A stretch of 19,841 nucleotides of DNA from an uncultured Planctomycetia bacterium (GCA_937952135.1 CALFYL010000128.1:1-19841), one strand, 5' to 3'. Shown: positions 1 to 7,583, counted from the stretch's first letter. Program-made: numbers and translations. The notes: generated from the letters alone by a model not told the origin.

Positions 1-81
1 TCGACGCGACCTCCTCTCGGAGTCAGCTCGGCGCAGCTTCGGAGTCGAGTCGGCGGGGCCCGGCGCGCGCCGCGAGGCTCG

Positions 82-122
82 AAAAGCCCGGCTTTTGCCG
101 CGAAATCGGCCCATTTCGCGGC
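82..122 (-). terminator. Double hairpin terminator of the CBS-domain gene
   Basis: Read on the minus strand just past the CBS gene's stop, a perfect 10-base-pair stem (GCCGCGAAAT at 97-106 pairing with 113-122, 6-base loop) is followed directly by a second 7-base-pair stem (AAAAGCC/GGCTTTT, 82-96) that ends in four T residues. The second stem is symmetric and could also work for plus-strand transcription. The U-tract is short, so this is a likely rather than certain intrinsic terminator. Confidence 0.55.
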
Positions 123-144
123 CCGGGGCGAGCCGGCTCCGAAC

Positions 145-753
145 CTACTTGGCGCTGCGCTGCTTCTTGGGCTTCTTCGCGTTCGCCGCGGGCTTCGACG
201 CGCTCTTCGCGGGGGTCGCGGCGCGCGGCGCCGGCGTCAAGGTGCCCACGGCGTTCGCGCCGGCGCGCGTCACCTCGACTTCCATGCGCGCTTCGATCGG
301 GGCCGGGCGGCGGGCGGTCACGGCGCTCAGCGTGCGGCACACGTCCTTCGCCGAGACGCCCGACTTCACTTTCGTGTCGGCGTCGAGCACGTGCGCGAGC
401 GACGACAGCGTCACGAGCCCGGCGAGCTTTCCTTCGCCGTCGAGCACCGGCACGCGCCGGACGCGCTTCTCGACGATCAGGTCGAGCACCGCGGAGACCT
501 TCTGGTCGGGCTGGCAGGAGAAGACGACCTTCGCCATCGCCTCGGCGACCGGCACCGACCACAGCGGCGCTCCGCGCAGGTGCGCCGCCATGCAGATGTC
601 GCGGTCGGTGATCATGCCGACGAGCTTGCCCTGGCCGTCGACCACGGGCAGGCAGCCGACGTCGGCTTCCCACATGGCCTGCGCGGCCGTGCTCAAGTTG
701 TCGTTGGGCTGGCAAACGCGCACGTCGCTCGTCATCAGTTCTTTGATCTTCAT
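145..753 (-). CDS. Two-CBS-domain protein with Lys/Ala-rich tail
   Basis: A 202-residue soluble protein. Residues about 7-60 and 71-125 form a tandem CBS (Bateman) pair: the first begins IKELMTSDVRVCQPND and ends GMITDRDICMAAHL, the second contains KVRRVPVL-type core sequence (VRRVPVLDGEGKLAGLVT). Such pairs usually bind adenine nucleotides and act as energy or ligand sensors; no catalytic domain is attached. After a linker, the last ~50 residues are low-complexity and basic, ending AANAKKPKKQRSAK, resembling bacterial histone H1-like tails. The ATG at 753 is chosen because AAGGAGG lies 6 bases upstream, the best Shine-Dalgarno in the window; the minus frame stays open far upstream but only as a shadow of mgtE. 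It is divergent from mgtE, which itself carries CBS domains. A regulatory role is inferred; the ligand and target are unknown. Confidence 0.9.
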   Translation of the reverse strand: MKIKELMTSDVRVCQPNDNLSTAAQAMWEADVGCLPVVDGQGKLVGMITDRDICMAAHLRGAPLWSVPVAEAMAKVVFSCQPDQKVSAVLDLIVEKRVRRVPVLDGEGKLAGLVTLSSLAHVLDADTKVKSGVSAKDVCRTLSAVTARRPAPIEARMEVEVTRAGANAVGTLTPAPRAATPAKSASKPAANAKKPKKQRSAK

Positions 754-871
754 CGCTGGCCTCCTTGGGAGCTTCGCGGGGGTGGTTGAGAGTGTCGCTG
801 GGTCGTGGCGTGCACGGGGGCGTGCGCACCCGCGTTCACGACGGGGTTCGAATACGGGGTTTCGAAGTCGT

Positions 872-883
872 GGAGTCGACTCC
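872..883. repeat. 12-base perfect palindrome (possible operator)
   Basis: GGAGTCGACTCC reads the same on both strands and sits in the divergent region between the CBS gene and mgtE. Its location suits a dimeric regulator site, but a 12-base palindrome in GC-rich DNA is weak evidence and no second copy was noticed nearby. Confidence 0.25.
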
Positions 884-1083
884 GGAACTCGAGCGGGAGC
901 GCTCGGGCGGGGCCGCGGCGCCATCAGACTACGGCGCTTCTGTGGAAGCCCGCGTCCGCTCTTCGCCGCAGCACCGAGGGGCAAAGAGGATAGGCGCCGA
1001 GCGCGCGGCGTGCACGAACGCGTCTCGAGAATCGTCCATCGAGCGCGCGCTCGACAGGCGCGCCAGCTACCGCGTTCCTGAGA

Positions 1084-1112
1084 TTGTTCCGCGCGCTGCG
1101 GCGAACTAACCT
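1084..1112 (+). promoter_or_regulatory. Candidate sigma70-type promoter of mgtE
   Basis: TTGTTC (1084-1089) and TAACCT (1107-1112) are separated by 17 bases, the classical spacing, and sit in a locally AT-richer patch. Transcription would start near 1119 and leave a leader of about 105 bases. This also argues against starting MgtE at the upstream in-frame TTG at 1084, which would be the -35 element itself. Confidence 0.4.
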
Positions 1113-1142
1113 TCCCGTTTTCGAGGCGCGCGCGGGTGTCGT

Positions 1143-1172
1143 CCCCGAGGAAGATCCCCCCGAGGAAGATCT
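1143..1172. repeat. Two-copy 15-base tandem repeat in mgtE leader
   Basis: CCCCGAGGAAGATCC (1143-1157) is followed immediately by CCCCGAGGAAGATCT (1158-1172), differing only in the last base. It lies in the presumed mgtE leader, about 50 bases before the ATG. Each copy contains a GAGGAAG that could act as a decoy or standby ribosome site. Confidence 0.6.
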
Positions 1173-1224
1173 CCCAGGCACATCCCGCAGCGTCGTGGTT
1201 GCACGCCACCGCGCGACAGGCTCC

Positions 1225-2568
1225 ATGACCGAACCGGCCGACACGTCCGAAGCCCGCGCCGCTCTGGCGATCGAGGATTTGCGCGACGCATGGCGTCTCC
1301 TCGACTCCGTGGAGCGCATCGAGGGCTTTCGGTTGCTCGGCCTCGAGGACGCGCAGGAGTTCTTCGCCTCCCTGACGACGGCCGACCAACTGCAGTTGAT
1401 CGAGACCTTCAGCGCCTCCGAACGCCGCCACTGGCTGCGCATGCTCGCGCCGGACGACGCGGCGGACCTCATGCAGGCGCTTCCCGAGGAGCGGCGCCTG
1501 CCGCTGCTCACGCTGTACGACGACGCGACGCGCCGCGAAGTCGCGAGCTTGCTCGCCTACCAGGAGGACGTGGCCGGGGGACTGATGAACCCGCGCTTCG
1601 CCCGGGTGCGGCCGGACATGACGGTCGAGGAGGCGATGCTGTACCTGCGGCGTCAGGCGAACGAGGGGCTCGAGCTCTACACCTACGCGTACGTGCTCGA
1701 CAGGGAACAGCGCCTGCTCGGGGTCGTGTCGTTCCGCGATCTGTTTCGCGGCCGCGCGTCGGCGGCGATGCGCGACGTGATGAAGACCGACGTCGTGCGC
1801 GTGCACGAGGAGATGGACCAGGAGGCGGTGGGCCGGCTGTTCGCCGAGCACGACCTCGTGGCGCTGCCGGTCGTCGATGCGGGCGGGCGCATGAAGGGGG
1901 TCGTCACGGTCGACGACATCGTCGACGTGGTCGAAGAGGAGGCCACCGAGGACATCCACAAGATCGGGGGCTCGGTCGCGCTCGACGCGCCGTACCTCGA
2001 GGTCGGGCTGCTGGGGATGGTCAAGAAGCGGCTGGGCTGGCTGACGATCCTGTTCCTCGCGCAGATGCTCACGGTGGTCGCGATGAGCTACTACCAGGCG
2101 CGCATCCAGTCGCTCTCGCTGCTCGCGCTGTTCGTGCCGCTCATCATCTCGAGCGGCGGCAACTCCGGGTCGCAGGCCTCGACGCTCGTCATCCGCGCCA
2201 TGTCGCTGGGCGAACTGCGGCTCTCGGACTGGAAGCGCGTGTTCTTCAACGAACTCGCCACCGGCCTCACGCTCGGCTGCGTGCTGGGCTTGATCGGCTT
2301 CACGCGCATCATGGCGATCTGGCCCGGCAGCGAGGCGGAGTTCGCGAACCTCTCCTGGAGCCTCGCCTTCACGATCCTGGTCAGCGTCGTCGGCGTCGTG
2401 CTGTGGGGGACGCTCATCGGTTCGATGCTGCCGATCGTGCTGCGCCGCTTCGGGCTCGACCCCGCGAGCGCTTCGGCGCCGCTCGTGGCGACGCTCTGCG
2501 ACGTCACGGGGATCCTCGTGTACTTCAGCGCCGCGAGCTACTTCCTCGCGCACGTGCTGCCGGCTTGA
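1225..2568 (+). CDS. mgtE: MgtE-family magnesium transporter
   Basis: A 447-residue inner-membrane Mg2+ channel/transporter of normal family length. The N-terminal helical MgtE_N domain (about 20-125, with LMQALPEERRLPLLTLYD) precedes a CBS pair (about 130-255), and the last ~175 residues form the five-helix pore. The pore has the family signature SSGGNSGSQASTLVIRAMS (N313 in GGNSGSQ) and the conserved acidic residue in VATLCDVTGILVYF (D426), which matches the pore Mg2+-binding aspartate of Thermus MgtE. In the family, Mg2+ binding to MgtE_N and CBS closes the channel. The ATG at 1225 is preferred to an upstream TTG at 1084 because the extra 47 residues have no MgtE-like sequence and overlap a promoter candidate; the Shine-Dalgarno is weak (ACAGG). 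The stop is 5 bases before the DUF2238 gene, so the two are probably cotranscribed. Confidence 0.95.
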   Translation: MTEPADTSEARAALAIEDLRDAWRLLDSVERIEGFRLLGLEDAQEFFASLTTADQLQLIETFSASERRHWLRMLAPDDAADLMQALPEERRLPLLTLYDDATRREVASLLAYQEDVAGGLMNPRFARVRPDMTVEEAMLYLRRQANEGLELYTYAYVLDREQRLLGVVSFRDLFRGRASAAMRDVMKTDVVRVHEEMDQEAVGRLFAEHDLVALPVVDAGGRMKGVVTVDDIVDVVEEEATEDIHKIGGSVALDAPYLEVGLLGMVKKRLGWLTILFLAQMLTVVAMSYYQARIQSLSLLALFVPLIISSGGNSGSQASTLVIRAMSLGELRLSDWKRVFFNELATGLTLGCVLGLIGFTRIMAIWPGSEAEFANLSWSLAFTILVSVVGVVLWGTLIGSMLPIVLRRFGLDPASASAPLVATLCDVTGILVYFSAASYFLAHVLPA

Positions 2569-2573
2569 GGCCC

Positions 2574-3209
2574 GTGAGCCGCGCCCACGACCGCTTCGCC
2601 GCCGTTTGCGTCGTGCTCGTCGCCGCGCTCGAAATCGGCTTCGGCATCGCGCCCAAGTCCGATCGCCTGACCTGGTCGCTCGAGAACTTCCCCGTCTGGA
2701 TCGGAGTCGCGGCGTGGCTGCTGACGCGCAAGCGCTTCCAGCTCAGCCGGCTGTGCCTCGTGCTCTTCTCGATCCACGCGCTGATCCTGATGGTGGGCGG
2801 CTACGCGACCTACGCGCGCGCCGCGCCGGGGGAATGGCTGCGCGCGGCGTTCGAGCTCGAGCGCAACCCCTACGACCGCATCGGCCACTTCGCGCAGGGT
2901 TTCGTGCCCGCGATCTTCGCACGCGAGCTCTTGACCCGCGTCGCGCGCGTGCCGCGCACGCGTTGGCGGCCGGTGCTCGTGGTGTGCGCGTGCCTCGCCT
3001 TCAGCGCGTTCTACGAGCTCATCGAGTGGTGGGCCGCGCTGCTGCACGGCGAAGCGGCGACCGACTTCCTCGGCACGCAGGGCGACGTCTGGGACACGCA
3101 GTGGGACATGTTCCTCGCGCTCGTGGGCGCGCTCGTGTCGCTGGCGCTGCTCTCACGCGTCCACGACCGTTCGATGGAGTCCGTCGAGGCGCCGGACGAG
3201 CGCGCGTGA
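2574..3209 (+). CDS. YjdF/DUF2238-family inner-membrane protein
   Basis: A 211-residue polytopic membrane protein with about five hydrophobic segments (near 8-26, 39-50, 59-80, 133-148, 178-193). Conserved family stretches are clear: NPYDRIGHFAQGFVPAIFAR (98-117), FYELIEWW (146-153) and GDVWDTQWDMFLALVGA (170-186). These match the DUF2238 (YjdF) family, whose biochemical role is unknown. The conserved His, Glu, Asp and Trp clusters at membrane edges suggest a functional polar site, but that is inference. The start is a GTG at 2574, only 5 bases after the mgtE stop, with a minimal GAGG just upstream, suggesting translational coupling to mgtE. No earlier in-frame start makes sense because upstream sequence codes mgtE in another frame. 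Family assignment is confident; function is not. Confidence 0.88.
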   Translation: MSRAHDRFAAVCVVLVAALEIGFGIAPKSDRLTWSLENFPVWIGVAAWLLTRKRFQLSRLCLVLFSIHALILMVGGYATYARAAPGEWLRAAFELERNPYDRIGHFAQGFVPAIFARELLTRVARVPRTRWRPVLVVCACLAFSAFYELIEWWAALLHGEAATDFLGTQGDVWDTQWDMFLALVGALVSLALLSRVHDRSMESVEAPDERA

Positions 3210-3259
3210 GCTCGCTCGCGACCGCGTCGAGGACGACACCGCGCGCGCGGGCCGGCATC

Positions 3260-3293
3260 GAACCCCGCACGCTTCGAGCGAGGAACCCCGCAC
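3260..3293. repeat. 11-base direct repeat before glutaredoxin-like gene
   Basis: GAACCCCGCAC occurs at 3260-3270 and again at 3283-3293, 23 bases apart. The second copy abuts the start codon and overlaps the AGGAA Shine-Dalgarno (3281-3285). It may be a small local duplication; no function is evident. Confidence 0.5.
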
Positions 3294-3294
3294 C

Positions 3295-3591
3295 ATGAAT
3301 ACCGACGTCCGCTTCCTGAACGGCCAGAAGATCGAGGTCTACACCGCCACGTGGTGCCCCGATTGCCGGCGCCTCGACCGCTGGCTCGAGATCCACGGCG
3401 TGCCGCACTCGACGGTCGACATCGACAAGACCGACGGTGCGGCGGAGGAGCTCGAGGAGTCCACGGGCAAGCGCGGAGTGCCCTACCTCAAGCTGAACGG
3501 CTCGAAGTGGGTGCGCGGCTACCACAAGGAGCTGCCGACGCGCTTCGATCCGGCGCTGCTCGTGAGCGAGCTGCAGCAGGCGCTCCAGTAG
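3295..3591 (+). CDS. Glutaredoxin-like thiol-disulfide oxidoreductase
   Basis: A 98-residue single-domain thioredoxin-fold protein. The strand-then-active-site pattern IEVYTATWCPDC carries a CPDC redox pair (C21, C24), and the cis-proline loop is GVPYLKLNG (P63). Length and layout match bacterial glutaredoxin-like or NrdH-like proteins that reduce disulfides or mixed glutathione disulfides in the cytoplasm; there is no signal peptide. CPDC is less common than CPYC, and the sequence lacks the classical glutathione-binding TVP motif (GVP here), so the reductant is uncertain. The ATG has AGGAA 9 bases upstream. It follows the DUF2238 gene by 85 bases in the same direction, so it may share the mgtE transcript or have its own start. 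Confidence 0.9.
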   Translation: MNTDVRFLNGQKIEVYTATWCPDCRRLDRWLEIHGVPHSTVDIDKTDGAAEELEESTGKRGVPYLKLNGSKWVRGYHKELPTRFDPALLVSELQQALQ

Positions 3592-3618
3592 CGGCCGGCC
3601 GCCCGCGCCCACGGCCGC
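3591..3618 (+). terminator. GC-rich hairpin after glutaredoxin-like gene
   Basis: GCGGCCG (3591-3597) pairs with CGGCCGC (3612-3618) across a 14-base loop; the left arm is also part of the 12-base palindrome GCGGCCGGCCGC. It begins at the last base of the stop codon. There is no T-tract, so it may only weakly terminate or protect the mRNA end. Confidence 0.3.
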
Positions 3619-3791
3619 CGCGGTGCGGTGTGAGCTTGCGGGAGGGGCCTCAGTTCTGAAAAGCGGAACGCGCGCGGCGCTTAAGTCGTCCCTTTCGGCC
3701 GTCCGACAAGCGTGGCGGGTCCCTGTTCGCCGAGGAGGACGGCTTCGTCCGTGCCCGACCGGCGCCCCGTCCACGCCGCTCAGGTCTACAC

Positions 3792-4925
3792 GTGCAACTC
3801 GAGACGCTCGCTTATTCGTCCGCCCGCGGCTGGTCCGTGACCCCGTTCCCCGCCCTCGACTCGGAGCGCACGCTCGTGCTCGTGTTCGGCGCCCCGCGCT
3901 TCGCCGAGGACTGCGCGCCGCTCGACGAACTGCGCGCCGCGTACCCGCGCTCGCACGTGATCGGCTGCTCGACCGCGGGCGAGATCCACGGCGCGGTGTT
4001 GTCCGACGACACGTTGTCGGTGGCGATCGCGCGCTTCGACGCGAGCGACCTCGAGCTGTCGACCACGCGCGTCGCGAGTTCGGGCGATTCCTTCGCCGCC
4101 GGGCGCGAACTCGCCCTGTCGCTCACGGACGACGACCTGCGCGCGATCATGGTGCTGTCCGACGGCCTGTGCGTGAACGGCAGCGAGCTCGTGCGCGGCG
4201 TCAACTCGGTGCTGCCCGCCTCCGTGGTCGTCACCGGCGGATTGGCGGGCGATGGATCGCGCTTCCAGCGCACGTGGGTGCTCGGAGAGGATCGGCCGCA
4301 GACCGGTCTGGTGAGCGCGGTCGGGCTGTACGGCGAGCGGCTTCGCGTCGGACACGGCTCGCAGGGCGGCTGGGACATCTTCGGACCCGAGCGGCGCATC
4401 ACGCGCTCCAAGGCGAACGTGCTCTACGAGCTCGACGGCAAGCCGGCGCTCGACTTGTACAAGCAGTACCTGGGCGAGCGCGCGTCCGGATTGCCGGCCA
4501 CCGGGCTGCTGTTCCCGCTCGCCGTGCGCGCGGCGTCGGACGCGACCAAGGTGCTCGTGCGCACCGTGCTCGCCGTGGACGAGAACGAACGCTCGATGAC
4601 CTTCGCGGGCGACCTGCCCGAGGGCCACCTCGCGCAGCTCATGCGCGCCAACTTCGAGCGCCTGATCGAAGGCGCCTCCGACGCGGCGGCGCGCACGGGC
4701 GCCACAGGCGACAGCGACGTGCTCTCGATCGCGATCTCGTGCGTCGGCCGGCGCCTGATCCTCGGCGAGCGCGCCGAGGAGGAGCTCGAAGCGGCGCTCG
4801 GACAGTTGCCGAGCCACGCGCAGCAGATCGGCTTCTACAGCTATGGCGAGATCTCGCCGTACTCGTCGGGGCACTGCGACCTGCACAACCAGACGATGAC
4901 CCTCACGACGATCCGCGAGGAGTAG
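3792..4925 (+). CDS. FIST-domain sensory protein (NosP-like)
   Basis: A 377-residue cytoplasmic protein made only of FIST_N (about 28-220) and FIST_C (about 225-370). Typical motifs are VIGCSTAGEI (56-65), VVTGGLAGDG (146-155), and the C-terminal IGFYSYGEISP (346-356) and CDLHNQTMTLT (362-372). FIST proteins are small-ligand sensors found beside or fused to kinases, diguanylate cyclases and chemotaxis proteins. One subgroup, NosP, binds haem and nitric oxide and is encoded next to a hybrid histidine kinase, as here. H188 (GHGSQGGWDIFGPE) is a candidate haem ligand by position, unproven. The start is a GTG at 3792 with no clear Shine-Dalgarno; the preceding 200 bases contain TTAAGT near 3681 in a slightly AT-richer patch. 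The next gene begins 8 bases after the stop. Domain call is firm; the ligand is inference. Confidence 0.93.
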   Translation: MQLETLAYSSARGWSVTPFPALDSERTLVLVFGAPRFAEDCAPLDELRAAYPRSHVIGCSTAGEIHGAVLSDDTLSVAIARFDASDLELSTTRVASSGDSFAAGRELALSLTDDDLRAIMVLSDGLCVNGSELVRGVNSVLPASVVVTGGLAGDGSRFQRTWVLGEDRPQTGLVSAVGLYGERLRVGHGSQGGWDIFGPERRITRSKANVLYELDGKPALDLYKQYLGERASGLPATGLLFPLAVRAASDATKVLVRTVLAVDENERSMTFAGDLPEGHLAQLMRANFERLIEGASDAAARTGATGDSDVLSIAISCVGRRLILGERAEEELEAALGQLPSHAQQIGFYSYGEISPYSSGHCDLHNQTMTLTTIREE

Positions 4926-4933
4926 GCGGGTCG

Positions 4934-7480
4934 ATGAATTCGCGGCTCGAGCGGCAGTTGCGTCGCTGCGGTCTGGCGCACGACGCGCCGCCGCGCGATG
5001 CCGCCGCATGGGCGGAGTTCCTCGAGCGCGTCGCGCGCGCCTACCAGGAGAGCGACGAGGAGCGCCTGAACCAGGAGCGCGTGCTGACGACGCTCTCGAC
5101 CGAAATGGTCGGGCTGAACGAATCCCTGCGCGCCTCGGAGGCGCGCGTCGCCGCGGACCGCGACATGCTCGAGGCCGTCATCGCCTCGATCGGCGACGGC
5201 GTGTGCGTGCTCGACCGCGACGGCCTCTGCCGCCGGCTCAATCCGGCCGCGCAGCGCATGCTGGGCTTCACGGAGGAGTCCGCGGTCGGCGTCCGCATCG
5301 TCGAGCAGTGCACCTCGCTCGACCCGGCGAACCTGGCGCGCGTGGCGGGGCTGCGCGACGAGGACACGCTGTTTCGCAGCAGCGACGGGCGCGAATTCCC
5401 GGTCTCGTGCGTGCACACGCGAATCGTCAGCGGCGGAGTGTGCGACGGCGCGGTGCTCGTGTTCCGCGACATCACGCAGCGCAAGCGCGCGCTGCAACTG
5501 CTCGAGCGCGAGCACCGCCACTTCAAGGACGTGATCGCGCACGCACCGGTCGCGATGGCGATGTTCGACCGGGACATGCGCTACATCGCGTGCAGCCAGC
5601 GCTGGACCGAGGACTGGGAACTCGGCGCGCTCGATGTCATCGGACGCTCGCACTTCGACCTGATCGACGAGCACCTCGAGCGCTGGCGCGAGATCCGGGA
5701 GCGCTGCCTCGCCGGCGAGGTGCTCAGCAACCCCGAGGAGTCCTTCCGACGCCGCGACGGCACGCAGGCGATCCTGCGCTGGGCCGCGCACCCCTGGTAC
5801 GACGGCGACGGCGCCGTGGGCGGGCTGGTCATGGTCACCGACCGCATCGACGCGCTGGTGCGCGCACGCGAGGCGGCGCTCGACGCGGCGCGGCTCAAGA
5901 GCGAGTTCCTCGCCAACATGAGCCACGAGATCCGCACGCCGATGAACGGCGTGATCGGCATGACCGACCTGCTGCTGCGCACGCAGCTCGATCTGGACCA
6001 GCGCGAGCTCGCGGAGACGATCCGCAACTCGGCCGACTCGCTGCTCACGATCCTCAACGACATCCTCGACCTGTCCAAGATCGAGGCGGGCCGCATGGAG
6101 CTCGAGCACCTGCCCTTCGACCCGCGCGCGCCGATTCAGGACGTCGCGGAGCTGCTCGCCTCGTCGGCGCAGAGCAAGGGGCTCGAAATCGCGTGCGTGG
6201 TCCACCACGACGTGCCGCGCGCCTTGCTCGGCGATCCGCTGCGCGTGCGTCAGTTGCTCACGAACCTCGTCGGCAACGCGATCAAGTTCACGGTGCGCGG
6301 CGAGGTCTGCCTGACCGCGAGCCGCGAGAAGCGCGACGAGGGCGGCGACTGGTTGCGCATCGAAGTGCAGGACACCGGCATCGGGATCTCGCTCGAGGCG
6401 CGCGCGCGGCTGTTCCAGGCCTTCGAGCAAGCCGACGGCTCGACCACGCGCAAGTACGGCGGCACCGGGCTCGGGCTCGCCATCTCGAAGCGGCTGCTCG
6501 AACTCATGGGCGGCGAGATCGGCGTGGAGAGCACGCCGGGGGCCGGCAGCACGTTCTGGTTCCGCATCCCGATCCGCGCGACGGACACGCCGCCGCACGA
6601 GTTCGCGACGCAGTTCGACGACGTGCGCGGCGCGCGCGTGCTGATCGTCGACGACAACCGAACGAACCGCCGCGTGCTCGAGCTGCAGACGACCGGCTGG
6701 GGCATGCGGCCGCAGATGGCGGAGAGCGCGCGCGAGGGATTGGAGCTCCTCCGCGCGGCCTGCGCGGCGGGCGAGCCGTTCGCGCTCGTGCTCGTCGACC
6801 AGGCCATGCCGGAGATGGACGGCGCCGAGTTCGCGAGCTCGGTGAATTCGGATCCCGATCTCGCGCGCACGCCGCTGGTGCTGCTCAGCTCGATGCTCGA
6901 CCGCTCGCAGGCGGTGCAACTCGGCGAGCGCGGCTTCGCTGGCTGCCTGCTCAAGCCCGTGCGCGAGAGCCGCTTGCTGGACTGCATTCGCGCGGTGCTC
7001 GGCCGACGGGCCAGCGCGGGCGCGACGGATCCGGCGGCGAAGCGAAGCGCGCCGCAATCCGCGCTTCCGGTGACGGAGGAAGCGCTGAGCCAGAGCAAGC
7101 TGGGCGGCCGGCCGACGGTGTTGCTCGCCGAGGACAACGTCGTGAACCGGCGCGTCGCCGTGCGCATGCTCGAATCGCTCGGCCTCGCGGTCGACATCGC
7201 CGTCAACGGACAAGAGGCGGTCGACGCCCTCGCTCGCCAGCCCTACGAGATCGTGCTCATGGACTGCCAGATGCCGTTGCTCGACGGCCTCGAAGCCACG
7301 CGCCGGATCCGCGCGCTCGAGTCCGCGCTCGAGCGCCGCTCGCACATCATCGCGCTCACGGCCAACGCGATGTCGAGCGACGAACAGAACTGCCGCGACG
7401 CGGGAATGGACGACTACCTGTCGAAGCCGTTCAAGCTCGAGGACTTGAAGCGCGTGCTGGCGGCCGCGCTGCTCGCCTGA
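4934..7480 (+). CDS. Hybrid sensor histidine kinase, PAS-PAS-HisKA-HATPase-REC-REC
   Basis: An 848-residue soluble kinase with no membrane segments. A short coiled region (about 35-75) leads to PAS1 (79-190) and PAS2 (194-310), then HisKA with the phosphoacceptor H331 in FLANMSHEIRTPMNG, HATPase_c (433-550; N448 in LVGNAIKFT, GIGIS, TGLGLAISKRL), REC1 (567-685; DD pair in LIVDDN, phosphoacceptor D622, LLKPV) and REC2 (727-845; AEDN, D777 in VLMDCQMPLLDG, LSKPF). All catalytic residues of kinase and both receivers appear intact. The start ATG follows the FIST stop by 8 bases and GAGGAG lies inside the FIST gene's end, indicating coexpression. The likely input is the FIST protein; the likely output is phosphotransfer to an HPt protein, since no HPt or DNA-binding domain is present here or nearby. 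This matches the NahK-type arrangement. Confidence 0.95.
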   Translation: MNSRLERQLRRCGLAHDAPPRDAAAWAEFLERVARAYQESDEERLNQERVLTTLSTEMVGLNESLRASEARVAADRDMLEAVIASIGDGVCVLDRDGLCRRLNPAAQRMLGFTEESAVGVRIVEQCTSLDPANLARVAGLRDEDTLFRSSDGREFPVSCVHTRIVSGGVCDGAVLVFRDITQRKRALQLLEREHRHFKDVIAHAPVAMAMFDRDMRYIACSQRWTEDWELGALDVIGRSHFDLIDEHLERWREIRERCLAGEVLSNPEESFRRRDGTQAILRWAAHPWYDGDGAVGGLVMVTDRIDALVRAREAALDAARLKSEFLANMSHEIRTPMNGVIGMTDLLLRTQLDLDQRELAETIRNSADSLLTILNDILDLSKIEAGRMELEHLPFDPRAPIQDVAELLASSAQSKGLEIACVVHHDVPRALLGDPLRVRQLLTNLVGNAIKFTVRGEVCLTASREKRDEGGDWLRIEVQDTGIGISLEARARLFQAFEQADGSTTRKYGGTGLGLAISKRLLELMGGEIGVESTPGAGSTFWFRIPIRATDTPPHEFATQFDDVRGARVLIVDDNRTNRRVLELQTTGWGMRPQMAESAREGLELLRAACAAGEPFALVLVDQAMPEMDGAEFASSVNSDPDLARTPLVLLSSMLDRSQAVQLGERGFAGCLLKPVRESRLLDCIRAVLGRRASAGATDPAAKRSAPQSALPVTEEALSQSKLGGRPTVLLAEDNVVNRRVAVRMLESLGLAVDIAVNGQEAVDALARQPYEIVLMDCQMPLLDGLEATRRIRALESALERRSHIIALTANAMSSDEQNCRDAGMDDYLSKPFKLEDLKRVLAAALLA

Positions 7481-7502
7481 GCCCGCCGTTCGCCCGGCGG
7501 GC
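7481..7502 (+). terminator. Hairpin directly after hybrid kinase gene
   Basis: GCCCGCCG (7481-7488) pairs perfectly with CGGCGGGC (7495-7502) around a 6-base TTCGCC loop, beginning at the first base after the TGA. There is no T-tract, as is common in very GC-rich genomes. It plausibly ends the FIST-kinase transcript. Confidence 0.4.
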
Positions 7503-7535
7503 GACACGGCGCGCCGAGAAGCGGCGGCGGCGCAA

Positions 7536-7565
7536 TTCGCGAGTCCGGCGGCGTTCTTCTATGCT
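7536..7565 (+). promoter_or_regulatory. Candidate promoter of beta-lactamase-family gene
   Basis: TTCGCG (7536-7541) and TATGCT (7560-7565) are 18 bases apart, in the only AT-richer stretch between the kinase and the next gene. A transcript would start near 7572, about 45 bases before the chosen ATG. Confidence 0.25.
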
Positions 7566-7583
7566 CCGCGCGGCCGTTTCGGC

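Larger units (their letters stand above)
754..1224. other. Divergent intergenic region, CBS gene / mgtE
   Basis: This 471-base gap separates two divergent genes. It holds the CBS gene's Shine-Dalgarno at its left edge, a near-duplicated ACGGGGTTCGAA (841-852 and 854-866), a perfect 12-base palindrome GGAGTCGACTCC (872-883), a candidate mgtE promoter (1084-1112) and a 15-base tandem repeat (1143-1172). Open frames crossing it have no start-site support or recognisable product. I do not recognise an M-box (ykoK) magnesium riboswitch fold in the mgtE leader. Confidence 0.5.

Noticed and set aside
95..1109. Several plus-strand open frames over the CBS gene and the divergent gap
   Set aside because: They are antisense to a supported gene, overlap each other in different frames, and show no ribosome sites or domain-like sequence.
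1113..1224. Possible M-box magnesium riboswitch ahead of mgtE
   Set aside because: The leader is short and I see no conserved M-box core sequences; only a tandem repeat is evident.
145..2553. An 802-codon minus-strand open frame covering mgtE and the CBS gene
   Set aside because: Only the part from 753 down to 145 encodes a recognisable protein with a ribosome site. The rest is Arg/His/Glu-rich antisense shadow of mgtE, typical of GC-rich DNA.
3623..4933. Long plus-strand frame extending the kinase upstream through the FIST gene
   Set aside because: The translated text upstream of 4934 is Arg/Ala-rich noise; the FIST gene occupies this region in another frame with clear domains.
4841..7507. 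An 888-codon minus-strand open frame opposite the hybrid kinase
   Set aside because: Composition is Arg/Ala/His/Glu repeats without any domain, and the opposite strand carries a complete, motif-rich kinase.
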